Origin: an uncultured Gelidibacter sp.
GTDB taxonomy: Bacteria > Bacteroidota > Bacteroidia > Flavobacteriales > Flavobacteriaceae
DNA length: 64,000 nucleotides
Assembly: GCF_947500795.1 (NCBI RefSeq)
Contig: NZ_CANMTE010000001.1
Coordinates: forward strand, 930,001 to 994,000
Direction: 5' to 3'
Of this stretch, positions 8,598 to 16,900 are shown piece by piece. Numbering within the stretch: the first letter of the stretch is position 1; each line of letters opens with the position of its first letter. The notes beneath the pieces are model-generated. The model made no database searches. It worked only from the letters and a program-made list of their open reading frames with translations, and was not told where the DNA came from. Both the position numbers and the translations under genes were made by a program.

Positions 8598-10007
8598 TTA
8601 CTTTCCGATGCAAAAATTAGCAAAAATATTCCCCAGCAAATCATCATTGGTGATCTCTCCGGTGATTTCCCCAAAATGAAGAAGTGCTTGTCGGATATCA
8701 ATGGCTAATAAGTCGCCAGACAGTTCGGAATCTAAGCCATATTTCACTTTCTGAATTTCTTCAAAGGCTTTTAATAAGGCATCATAATGGCGCGTGTTGG
8801 TCACAATAGTTTCATTGTTTCTAAGCGCTCCAGTATTGATTAAATTGAGTAAGGTATCTGTCAATTGCTCTACACCAGCTCCTGTTTTAGCAGAAATTGG
8901 AATGAGGTGTGTGGCATGAGGTGTGAGCGCTTTTATGAAGGACTCTAATTCACTCTCTGAAATTTGATCAATTTTATTGAGAACAATCAACAGCTGTTTT
9001 TGTGGAAATTTATTCTTTATTTTTTCTATTTCCACTGTAAAGGATTGCACGACTGTAGGATCATTTGCCAACTGAACACTGCTGATTAAGAACATCACTA
9101 CTTGTGCCTGTTCAATTTTTTCGAAGGTCTTTTTGATTCCGATGCTTTCGACTACATCTTCGGTTTCTCTGATACCCGCGGTGTCAATAAATCGGAAGCC
9201 CATCCCTCCTATTACAATTTCGTCTTCGATGGTATCTCTTGTAGTTCCCGCTATTTCAGAAACGATGGCGCGTTCTTCATTAAGTAAAGCGTTTAATAAG
9301 GTCGATTTCCCCACATTCGGTTCCCCTACAATGGCGACAGGAATTCCGTTTTTGATGACGTTCCCCACCGCAAAAGAGTCTATCAATCGTTTTAAAACGT
9401 GAATGATTCTCGTGATCAACTTGTAAAACTCATCTCTATTGGCAAATTCAACATCTTCTTCAGCAAAATCGAGCTCTAACTCAATTAAGCTGGCGAAATT
9501 CAACAATTCATCACGTAAGTGCTTGATTTCATTACTGAATCCACCACGCATTTGCTGCATCGCTATTTTATGGGATGCTTCGCTATCACTAGCTATCAAA
9601 TCGGCAACGGCTTCCGCCTGACTAAGATCTAACTTTCCGTTTAAAAAGGCTCTTAAGGTAAACTCGCCCGCATTCGCCATGCGACAGCCGTTTTTAAGGA
9701 ATAGCTGAATGATTTCTTGTTGAATATAGAGACTGCCGTGACATGAAATCTCAATCACATTTTCGCCTGTATAGGAATGCGGATCTTTAAAAATGGTTAC
9801 TAAAACCTCATCAATCACGCGAGGGCCATCAATAATATGACCTAAATGAACGGTATGCGACTTTTGCAAATTAAGCGTCTTTCCTGAAACCGATTTAAAA
9901 AATCGTGACCCAATATTTATGGCTTCTTTCCCCGAAAGTCGTATTACCGCAATAGCACCACTTCCTGATGGTGTTGCCAATGCTACTATAGTGTCATTTA
10001 AAATCAT
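8598..10007 (-). CDS. mnmE: tRNA uridine-5-carboxymethylaminomethyl(34) synthesis GTPase MnmE
   Basis: MnmE works with MnmG to install the carboxymethylaminomethyl group on U34 of tRNAs that read split codon boxes. The 469 residues show the full architecture: N-terminal folate-binding domain (about 1-120, with TIVALATPSGSGAIAVIRLSG and the GEFT motif), helical domain, inserted G domain with G1 GEPNVGKS (228-235), G3 DTAG (275-278) and G4 NKID near 344. The invariant C-terminal CIGK (466-469) holds the cysteine needed for modification. The ATG at 10007 starts the family's usual N-terminus. It is a single gene with its own terminator at 8531-8554. Confidence 0.97.
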   Translation of the reverse strand: MILNDTIVALATPSGSGAIAVIRLSGKEAINIGSRFFKSVSGKTLNLQKSHTVHLGHIIDGPRVIDEVLVTIFKDPHSYTGENVIEISCHGSLYIQQEIIQLFLKNGCRMANAGEFTLRAFLNGKLDLSQAEAVADLIASDSEASHKIAMQQMRGGFSNEIKHLRDELLNFASLIELELDFAEEDVEFANRDEFYKLITRIIHVLKRLIDSFAVGNVIKNGIPVAIVGEPNVGKSTLLNALLNEERAIVSEIAGTTRDTIEDEIVIGGMGFRFIDTAGIRETEDVVESIGIKKTFEKIEQAQVVMFLISSVQLANDPTVVQSFTVEIEKIKNKFPQKQLLIVLNKIDQISESELESFIKALTPHATHLIPISAKTGAGVEQLTDTLLNLINTGALRNNETIVTNTRHYDALLKAFEEIQKVKYGLDSELSGDLLAIDIRQALLHFGEITGEITNDDLLGNIFANFCIGK

Positions 10008-10068
10008 AAGTTTTGATTTATCAGTAAATCTAGTTTTAAAAAAGTCTCATCCAACAGATAGCAATCTA

Positions 10069-10719
10069 TTAAAGTTTACCCATTTTGTGCATTACAAATA
10101 ATACAATAATCGGTAATGCCAATAAGCCAATCATCAACAAATCTGTTTGAAAAAGTGATGGCATAAGTATCAAGGTTGCCACATAGCCGCCAATCGCACC
10201 TCCAAAATGGGCATCATGACCAATATTTCCAATTTTACTTTTCATCCCATAAATGGAATACATCAAATATAAAATCCCGAAAACATACGCAGGAATTGGT
10301 AACGGAATGAACAACAAACCTAACTGCATGGAAGGCTGTAACAAAATGGCAGAATATAACACTCCCGTAACCGCACCACTCGCTCCTACTGCACTGTAAT
10401 AATGCTCGTTTTTGTGGAAATAAAAGGATAACAAATTCCCCAACAACAAACTAGCTACATAAATAACCAGAAAATGAAAGGTACCTAAATGGAAAACAAC
10501 CACCGGTGCAAAAAAGTAAAGGGTAAACATATTAAAAATGAGGTGCATCATGTCTACATGCAAAAAGCCAGAACTGAACATTCTGATTTTCTCTCCTCGG
10601 ACAATGCCACCAACATTAAACTTATAGCGTTCAAAAAAACTATAATCGTTAAAACCTTTGTAGGAAATAATGGCATTTGCCGCGATTACAATAATGGTGA
10701 CCAAATCTAAATTACCCAT
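10069..10719 (-). CDS. Rhomboid family intramembrane serine protease
   Basis: This is a six-helix rhomboid protease of 216 residues in the inner membrane. The catalytic serine lies in GASG (Ser114 from the ATG) and the catalytic histidine in HDAHFGGAIGG (His171). The HxxxN motif that forms the oxyanion environment is present as HLIFN (59-63) in helix 2. The open frame includes a TTG three codons upstream, but the ATG at 10719 (MGNLDLVTII) gives the expected cytosolic start. It is upstream of mnmE on the same strand (61 bases apart) and divergent from the acyltransferase. The substrate is unknown. Confidence 0.92.
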   Translation of the reverse strand: MGNLDLVTIIVIAANAIISYKGFNDYSFFERYKFNVGGIVRGEKIRMFSSGFLHVDMMHLIFNMFTLYFFAPVVVFHLGTFHFLVIYVASLLLGNLLSFYFHKNEHYYSAVGASGAVTGVLYSAILLQPSMQLGLLFIPLPIPAYVFGILYLMYSIYGMKSKIGNIGHDAHFGGAIGGYVATLILMPSLFQTDLLMIGLLALPIIVLFVMHKMGKL

Positions 10720-10750
10720 AAACTCCAAACGTATTAATTATTTTTAAGCA

Positions 10751-10758
10751 TATCTTTG
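10751..10758 (+). promoter_or_regulatory. Flavobacterial -7 element before the acyltransferase
   Basis: TATCTTTG fits TAnnTTTG exactly and ends 24 bases before the ATG at 10783. No TTG stands at the best upstream spacing, so support is partial. Confidence 0.45.
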
Positions 10759-10782
10759 CACCTGCAAATCTAATATTAAAAA

Positions 10783-11673
10783 ATGCAATTTCTCATTTAC
10801 ATCTTGGTTTATCCACTAATTTGGTTGATTTCAATCTTACCTTTTCGGTTGCTTTACGCCTTTTCAGATGGTCTTTATATTATTATCTACAAACTTGTAG
10901 GCTATCGAAAAAAAGTGGTACAGGACAACCTTAGATTAGTATTCCCTGATAAACCTGAATCTGAAATAAAAACCATTACAGAGAAATTTTACCACCACTT
11001 TTGTGATATGATGGTTGAAGCGATAAAATCGTTGACCATTAGCGAGAAATCAATGAATGAGCGCCTAAAATTCACGAATGTGGAGCTCATTAATGAATTT
11101 GGCAGACAAAATAGAAGTATTGTTTTAATGTGTGGGCATTATGGGAGTTGGGAATGGATTTTTATTCTACAAAAACACGTTATCCACAAGGGTTACGCTG
11201 TATATAGCAAATTAAGCAACAAGTATTTTGATAGGTTGGTAAAGAAGATTCGCGCCAAATACAACAGTACTTTAATAAGCACCAAGGAAACGGTTCCTAC
11301 ACTAACCCGAACGAAACTCAATGGTGAGCTGACCATTAACGGCTTTGTTTCAGATCAATCACCACAATTGTCGAGAACATTCCATTGGAGTGAATTCATG
11401 GGAATTAAAGTTCCGATCCATACCGGGGCTGAAATGCTCGCCAAACGATTGGATATGTCCGTCGTGTTTTTTGGCGTGAAGCGAATTAAGCGCGGCTTTT
11501 ACGAAGTTACTTTTGAAACCCTTGCGGCTAATCCGCACGATTTTAAGGATTACGAAATTTCAGATCTTTTTACCAAGAAAGTAGAAGCGCAAATCTACGA
11601 GGCACCGGAGTATTATTTATGGACACACCGACGCTGGAAACATAGAAATTCAGTGCCTGAGGAGTTTAAATAA
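10783..11673 (+). CDS. Lysophospholipid / lipid A acyltransferase family protein (LpxL/HtrB-like)
   Basis: This is a membrane-associated acyltransferase of 296 residues in the LpxL/HtrB family, which adds secondary acyl chains to lipid A or related lipids. A hydrophobic N-terminal anchor (about 2-25) is followed by the HX4E catalytic motif HYGSWE (His119, Glu124) and by the later block FVSDQSP near 195. Length matches the family. It stands alone, divergent from the rhomboid gene, with a TATCTTTG element upstream. In Bacteroidetes the gene is often single and may serve either lipid A or aminolipid synthesis; the exact acceptor is not visible. Confidence 0.88.
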   Translation: MQFLIYILVYPLIWLISILPFRLLYAFSDGLYIIIYKLVGYRKKVVQDNLRLVFPDKPESEIKTITEKFYHHFCDMMVEAIKSLTISEKSMNERLKFTNVELINEFGRQNRSIVLMCGHYGSWEWIFILQKHVIHKGYAVYSKLSNKYFDRLVKKIRAKYNSTLISTKETVPTLTRTKLNGELTINGFVSDQSPQLSRTFHWSEFMGIKVPIHTGAEMLAKRLDMSVVFFGVKRIKRGFYEVTFETLAANPHDFKDYEISDLFTKKVEAQIYEAPEYYLWTHRRWKHRNSVPEEFK

Positions 11674-11774
11674 TCCTAAGCACCTAAAGGTTATTAAGCG
11701 AAATAAACTGATGAATTCATGTTTCAGACCTAGTTCGTGCTAATTCGTGAAATTCGTGTCTAAAACTTACTAAA

Positions 11775-12007
11775 GCAAAGTTCTAACGCCATAATCATTC
11801 ATACACATTCGTCCCATTAATGTCTAAAAGCGACACCTCAACTTGAGTAGTGATTCGTGACAATTCGAGTAATTCGTGGCAAAACTTTCAAGCAAAGTTC
11901 TAACGTCACAAGCATTTATCCGCATTCGTGAAATTAACGTCTAAAAGCGACACCTCCAACTTGAGTAGCGATTCGTGACAATTCGTGCAATTCGTGTCAA
12001 AAAATAT
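11775..12007. repeat. Two decayed copies of a 117-bp direct repeat
   Basis: Copy 1 begins GCAAAGTTCTAACG at 11775 and copy 2 begins the same way at 11892, 117 bases later. A second anchor, TCTAAAAGCGACACCTC, occurs at 11823 and 11940, again 117 apart. Both copies contain the short element ATTCGTGACAATTCG. The copies differ at scattered positions. The region is non-coding. Confidence 0.88.
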
Positions 12008-12169
12008 GCGCCCATCTGTACAATCAGCATCCCTAACAAGGTCTGCGTTCCATACAAATTAGGCCAAGTATTGTTTGCGCAATTCGTGTCAAAAAATCTG
12101 CGCCCATCCGCACAATCAGCATCCCTGACAAGGTCTGCATTCCATATAAATCAAGTATAGTGTGTAATT
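11988..12169. repeat. Two copies of a 92-bp direct repeat
   Basis: CAATTCGTGTCAAAAAA begins at 11988 and again at 12080, 92 bases apart. The rest of each copy matches closely (GCGCCCATC, ACAATCAGCATCCCT, ACAAGGTCTGC). With the 117-bp repeats it fills almost the whole 507-base gap between the acyltransferase and the class V aminotransferase. I see no gene or clear promoter there. Confidence 0.88.
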
Positions 12170-12180
12170 CTTATCAAAAA

Positions 12181-13686
12181 CTACAACTCAAACCAAGCAT
12201 CCACCGGCAACTCGAACTTATTTTCCACCGCAGTCGATTTATGAACAAACTCATTAGTCGCCGCTATATAATCATAATCCTTAGCCCATTCTTTATGGTG
12301 CTGTGCCAATTCCTTTAAACTTTCACAGAAATAAACAGCCTCCTCAGTGGACGTTGTTGGATGGATGGACATACGGATCCAACCTGGTTTACGCATCAAT
12401 TCACCTAAAGAAATCTCTCGCGTTAAAGCGTTGGAAGTTTCCATATCTACATGCAATAGGAAATGGCCGTATGTACCCGCACAACTACAGCCACCACGGG
12501 TTTGGATTCCAAAACGATCATTCAAGAGTTTAACTCCCAAATTATAATGTAAATCGTCAATATAAAACGAAATAACACCCAATCGCTCTTGGTGCTGACC
12601 TGCCAGAATATTGATATTTTCAACTGGACTCAATTCGCTGAAAATATAGTCGATGAGTTCATGTTCACGTTCCAAAATTTTAGCGACATCCATTTGCTCT
12701 TTCAGCTTAATAGCCAACGCCGTTTTAATGGTTTGCAAGAACCCAGGCGTACCGCCATCTTCACGATCTTCAATATTGTCAATATACTTATGTTCGCCCC
12801 ACGGATTGGTCCAACTCACGGTACCACCACCCGGACTGTCAGGAATCATATTTTTATATAATTTCTTATTGAAAATCAACACTCCCGAAGTCCCAGGGCC
12901 GCCCAAGAACTTGTGTGGTGAAAAGAAAATAGCATCCAAAGCTTCCTCCTCATCATCCGGGTGCATATTGATATCTACATAAGGAGCAGAACATGCAAAA
13001 TCAACAAAACATACGCCACCATGCTGGTGCATCACTTTTGCAATATCGTGATACGGGGTTTGGATTCCCGTTACGTTAGAGCCACCAACTACCGAAGCAA
13101 TTTTAATTGGTCGGTCTTCATGTTTCTTAAGAAGCTCTTTCAGATTTTCAATACAGAACAAGCCGTCTTCCCCTGGAGGAATGACCTCAACCTTAGCCAT
13201 GGTTTCCAACCAAGACGTCTGATTTGAGTGATGCTCCATGTGCGTGATAAACACAACAGGTTTCATTTCATCAGGAACTGTAGTGTGTTTTCGTAAATTT
13301 TCAGGCACTTTCAAGCCTAAAATACGTTGGAATTTATTGATGGCTTCAGTCATCCCGCTGCCACAGCAAATTAGCACATCATCCGCATTACTGTTAACGT
13401 GATCTTTAATTATGTGTTTAGCTTTATGATAGGCTTTAGTCATTGCCGTACCTGAAACTGTAGTCTCCGTATGCGTGTTCGCAACATACGGCCCAAAGTC
13501 ATTCATCAACTTTTCTTCAATTGGCCTGTACAAACGCCCAGAAGCCGTCCAATCCGTATAAATGATCTTCTGTTTTCCATAAGGCGTCATGAACTCCTGA
13601 TCAATGCCTATAATATGCTGTCTGAATTGCTGGAAATAAGCTTCTAGTTCAGTTGTAGTGGTTTCTGTTGTCTGTTTTGAAATCAT
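12181..13686 (-). CDS. Class V aminotransferase-fold PLP-dependent enzyme (cysteine desulfurase-like)
   Basis: This is a fold-type I PLP enzyme of 501 residues with the class V (NifS/SufS-like) signature. The PLP lysine lies in FFSPHKFLGGPG (Lys259 from the chosen start). An upstream histidine block (FITHMEHHSNQTSW) stacks on the cofactor, and DFACSAPY holds the aspartate that contacts the ring nitrogen. It is longer than classical cysteine desulfurases (about 400). The C-terminal part has a cysteine pair in RGGCSCAGTYG, similar in position to the desulfurase active-site cysteine loop. The frame opens at 13740, but the ATG at 13686 (MISKQTTETTT) is the likely start. The substrate is unknown; desulfurase activity is only one option. 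It reads towards the 11674-12180 repeat block. Confidence 0.8.
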   Translation of the reverse strand: MISKQTTETTTTELEAYFQQFRQHIIGIDQEFMTPYGKQKIIYTDWTASGRLYRPIEEKLMNDFGPYVANTHTETTVSGTAMTKAYHKAKHIIKDHVNSNADDVLICCGSGMTEAINKFQRILGLKVPENLRKHTTVPDEMKPVVFITHMEHHSNQTSWLETMAKVEVIPPGEDGLFCIENLKELLKKHEDRPIKIASVVGGSNVTGIQTPYHDIAKVMHQHGGVCFVDFACSAPYVDINMHPDDEEEALDAIFFSPHKFLGGPGTSGVLIFNKKLYKNMIPDSPGGGTVSWTNPWGEHKYIDNIEDREDGGTPGFLQTIKTALAIKLKEQMDVAKILEREHELIDYIFSELSPVENINILAGQHQERLGVISFYIDDLHYNLGVKLLNDRFGIQTRGGCSCAGTYGHFLLHVDMETSNALTREISLGELMRKPGWIRMSIHPTTSTEEAVYFCESLKELAQHHKEWAKDYDYIAATNEFVHKSTAVENKFELPVDAWFEL

Positions 13687-13797
13687 TTGGATTACATTTT
13701 TCAAGTCAATAATTCCTACAAAATAGTAGGTCAAATTCATTAGGTAATAGCGATGTCATTATTTAAAATCCATCGCCATTACAGTCAATAATAAGTC

Positions 13798-15186
13798 TTA
13801 AATATTAGCAATGGCCTTGATTTCAGAAATAATCTTATCGCCAAGTGCATCCGCTTCTTCTTGCGAAGGTGCCTCGGTATAAATTCTGATAATTGGCTCC
13901 GTATTACTCTTACGTAAATGCACCCAACTGTTACTAAAATCTATTTTAACACCATCAATAGTGGTTAAATTTTCGTTCTGATAACGATCTTCCATTTTCG
14001 CCAAAATGCCATCGACATCCATTCCTGGCGTCAATTCTATTTTCTTTTTACCCATAAAGTAGTTAGGATACGTCGCTCTAAGTTCGCTGGTAGTCATTTG
14101 CTTTTCAGCCAACAGACTTAAAAACAACGCTACACCAACAAGTGCATCACGTCCGTAATGAAGTTCAGGATAAATAATTCCGCCATTTCCTTCTCCACCT
14201 ATAATGGCGTTATTTTTCTTCATCAGTTCAACAACATTCACCTCACCAACGGCACTCGCTTCATAACTACCACCATGCTTTTCGGTAATATCTCTCAAAG
14301 CTCTTGTGGAACTCATATTACTCACTGTGTTTCCTGGAGTTTTGCTCAATACATAATCTGCACAAGCTACAAGGGTGTATTCTTCGCCAAACATCTCACC
14401 TTTTTCATCCATAAACGCTAAACGGTCAACATCCGGGTCAACTACAATACCTAAATCGGCATTTTCTTTAACAACTTCAGCAGCCAAATCGTATAAATGT
14501 TCCTTTAAAGGTTCAGGATTATGTGGGAACTGGCCATTTGGCTCACAAAATAATTTTACCGTATGTACACCTAAACGTTCCAATAATAATGGGATGGCGA
14601 TTCCTCCCGTAGAATTAACCCCATCTACAACCACTCTAAATTGTGCGTCGGCAATGGCTTCTTTATTAACTAAAGGCATTTTTAGCACCTCATCAATATG
14701 AATGTCAATATACGCTTCGTTTTTTGTGATCTCGCCAAGATGGTCTACTTCAGCGAAAATCATTTCACCGTTTTCAGCAATATCTAAAATCTTCGCACCT
14801 TCTTCCCCATTCAAAAATTCACCTTTAGCATTCAAAAGTTTTAAGGCGTTCCATTGTTTCGGATTATGGCTCGCGGTTAAAATAATTCCACCATCAGCAT
14901 GTTCCATAGGTACAGCCACCTCAACCGTTGGTGTTGTGGACAACCCAAGGTCAATTACGTGGATTCCCAAACCAACCAAAGTGTTCATGACTAAGTTTTG
15001 AATCATTTCACCTGAAATACGAGCATCACGACCAACTACAACACGGTAATTTTCCTTGTTGCGTTGTTGTTTTAACCACACACCGTAAGCGGATGCAAAT
15101 TTTACTGCGTCAATCGGCGTTAAGTTATCGCCAACATTGCCCCCAATGGTCCCTCGTATTCCTGAAATTGATTTTATAAGTGTCAT
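13798..15186 (-). CDS. glmM: Phosphoglucosamine mutase
   Basis: This is an alpha-D-phosphohexomutase of 462 residues that should convert glucosamine-6-phosphate to glucosamine-1-phosphate for UDP-GlcNAc and cell-wall synthesis. The phosphoserine loop TASHNPKQWN puts the catalytic serine at 106. The Mg-binding loop is DPDVDR, the sugar-specificity loop is GEGNGG, and the C-terminal phosphate-binding loop is RKSNTEPIIRIYTE. The GEGNGG loop and family usage in Bacteroidetes favour GlmM over phosphomannomutase, though dual use is possible. It is upstream of the aminotransferase on the same strand, 111 bases away, and has a TATATTTG element before its start. Confidence 0.88.
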   Translation of the reverse strand: MTLIKSISGIRGTIGGNVGDNLTPIDAVKFASAYGVWLKQQRNKENYRVVVGRDARISGEMIQNLVMNTLVGLGIHVIDLGLSTTPTVEVAVPMEHADGGIILTASHNPKQWNALKLLNAKGEFLNGEEGAKILDIAENGEMIFAEVDHLGEITKNEAYIDIHIDEVLKMPLVNKEAIADAQFRVVVDGVNSTGGIAIPLLLERLGVHTVKLFCEPNGQFPHNPEPLKEHLYDLAAEVVKENADLGIVVDPDVDRLAFMDEKGEMFGEEYTLVACADYVLSKTPGNTVSNMSSTRALRDITEKHGGSYEASAVGEVNVVELMKKNNAIIGGEGNGGIIYPELHYGRDALVGVALFLSLLAEKQMTTSELRATYPNYFMGKKKIELTPGMDVDGILAKMEDRYQNENLTTIDGVKIDFSNSWVHLRKSNTEPIIRIYTEAPSQEEADALGDKIISEIKAIANI

Positions 15187-15208
15187 ATGTGTCTTTTAAA
15201 GTGAAAAG

Positions 15209-15216
15209 CAAATATA
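15209..15216 (-). promoter_or_regulatory. Flavobacterial -7 element before glmM
   Basis: TATATTTG on the minus strand matches TAnnTTTG and ends 22 bases before the glmM ATG at 15186. A TTG at the ideal upstream distance is not visible. Confidence 0.45.
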
Positions 15217-15263
15217 CAATTACAATTTTGGAATTCTAAATTGCAATTCCGTAAATTAGACCA

Positions 15264-15869
15264 ATGAATTTTTTAGCCCACATTTATCTCTCAGGAGACA
15301 ACCCTTCCATTACGATTGGAAATTTTATAGCAGACGGCATCAAAGGCAAACGCTATGAAAAATACCCAAAAGACATTCAAATTGGCATCCTGCTACATCG
15401 TGAAATTGACACGTTTACGGATGCGCATCCTACGGTGAGATTGAGCACCAAAAGACTTCATGAAAATTACGGACATTATAGCGGGGTGATTGTTGATATT
15501 TTATATGATCATTTTTTGGCTAAAAACTGGTCGCGGTATTCCAATACGCCATTGGAGCTTTATATTGACGATTTTTATGAAACGTTGAAAGCCCACTTCA
15601 CCATCTTGCCTTTACGCATTCAGAAAATGATGCCTTATATGATTGCAGATAATTGGTTGTTGAGCTATGCGAAGATTGAAGGCATTCAGAAAGTGCTCAA
15701 TGGCATGAACCAACGGACAAGGAATATTTCTGGAATGCATAAAGCAACAGACGAGCTGCAGGAGTTTTATGAAGAGTTTGAGGAAGAATTCACCACTTTT
15801 TTCGAAGAATTGCGAGCCTTTTCCACCGAAAAACTAACGCTGTTACAGCAGATGTACGCTTCAGAATAA
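15264..15869 (+). CDS. ACP phosphodiesterase (AcpH-like)
   Basis: This is a 201-residue soluble protein of the acyl-carrier-protein phosphodiesterase family (formerly DUF479). E. coli AcpH removes the phosphopantetheine arm from ACP. The N-terminal block MNFLAHIYLSG, then IGNFIADGIKG and the metal-binding helix GILLHREIDTFTDAHP, are typical; the His and Asp residues in HREIDxFTD are the expected Mn ligands of this HD-related fold. The C-terminal half is helical and acidic. It is a single gene, divergent from glmM. The name rests on family membership, and activity in Bacteroidetes has not been read from context. Confidence 0.85.
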   Translation: MNFLAHIYLSGDNPSITIGNFIADGIKGKRYEKYPKDIQIGILLHREIDTFTDAHPTVRLSTKRLHENYGHYSGVIVDILYDHFLAKNWSRYSNTPLELYIDDFYETLKAHFTILPLRIQKMMPYMIADNWLLSYAKIEGIQKVLNGMNQRTRNISGMHKATDELQEFYEEFEEEFTTFFEELRAFSTEKLTLLQQMYASE

Positions 15870-16024
15870 TTTTTTATTTCTAAAAAACATCATAAGTTGC
15901 CGACGCATAATATTAAAAAAATTACAAAACCTATTTAGAATATAATTTAGATCTCAAAAGCAAATCTCTGTTCTCTGTTCTTATTTCTTAATAGCACATT
16001 AACAAAACCAAACACTTTATACCA

Positions 16025-16744
16025 GTGGCCACACCAAAAAAAATACTCAAGATAATTGCAGGAACCATTGTTTTCCTGACGTTGCCTACCTTGCTTCTAT
16101 TCGGTTTTATCTATTTTAAATATGATGAAGATTTACCAAATGGCACAAAAGGTGCACAAGCAGAGCAATTAGCAACCAAAATGCTCAATGCCTTGGATAG
16201 CGAAGCCTATCAAAATACCAATTATTTAGAATGGACTTTTAAAAAACGTCATCATTTTAAATGGAACAAAGCCGAGAACACCTGCGAGGTTTATTGGAAA
16301 GATTACAAGGTGACTTTAGACTTGAAAAATCCATCCAAAAGTGAGGCTTTTCAAAACGAACAAAAAGTTAATAGCAAGGAAGCTCAAGAACTCATTGAAA
16401 AAGCAATTTCTTATTTTAACAACGATTCTTTTTGGGTCGTAGCGCCTTATAAGGTTTTTGATTCCGGAACGGAGCGCCGTGTGGTAACCTTAGATGATGG
16501 ATCTGAAGCGCTTTTGGTAACCTATACTTCTGGAGGCACGACTCCAGGAGATTCTTTTTTATGGCATTTGGACGACTCAGGAAAACCTAAAAGCTTCCAA
16601 ATGTGGGTGGATATTTTGCCTATTGGCGGATTGGAAGCGTCGTGGAGCGATTGGACCACTACCGAATCGGGGGCTCATTTGCCGACCTTTCATAAGTTTC
16701 TATTTTTCGGATTAGAAATCACCGATTTAGTCGGACGGAAATAG
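16025..16744 (+). CDS. Membrane-anchored protein of unknown function
   Basis: I do not recognise a named family. The protein has 239 residues with one N-terminal membrane segment (about 8-30, IIAGTIVFLTLPTLLLFGFIYF) and a long extracytoplasmic part. Several aromatic blocks stand out: YLEWTFKKRHHFKWN, CEVYWKDYKVTL, NNDSFWVVAPYKVFD and SYLWHL-like FLWHLDDSG. The end, GLEITDLVGRK, is compact. The frame starts with GTG (16025); no ATG occurs upstream in frame or near the membrane segment. It looks like a small envelope protein conserved in relatives, with function unknown. It is monocistronic, with 155 bases before and 156 after. Confidence 0.65.
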   Translation: MATPKKILKIIAGTIVFLTLPTLLLFGFIYFKYDEDLPNGTKGAQAEQLATKMLNALDSEAYQNTNYLEWTFKKRHHFKWNKAENTCEVYWKDYKVTLDLKNPSKSEAFQNEQKVNSKEAQELIEKAISYFNNDSFWVVAPYKVFDSGTERRVVTLDDGSEALLVTYTSGGTTPGDSFLWHLDDSGKPKSFQMWVDILPIGGLEASWSDWTTTESGAHLPTFHKFLFFGLEITDLVGRK

Positions 16745-16856
16745 CGTTTCTACTTTCATTTTTTTTACCGTATAAGCTAACCCCTATAACGCTTCCCTTT
16801 CAGCTTTTTAACAAAACTCTAAATAGCAACTTCTTTATAGTTAACGTCATTATCAG

Positions 16857-16864
16857 TACCTTTG
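16857..16864 (+). promoter_or_regulatory. Flavobacterial -7 element before uvrA
   Basis: TACCTTTG matches TAnnTTTG and ends 36 bases before the uvrA ATG. No good TTG lies 17-23 bases upstream. Confidence 0.45.
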
Positions 16865-16900
16865 CAAACTTATCTGTAAATCAGGTAAGATTGTACTACT

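Noticed and set aside
11975-12160. Small protein gene in the repeat block
   Set aside because: The frame is just two copies of the 92-bp repeat read through and shows no conserved protein character or start context.
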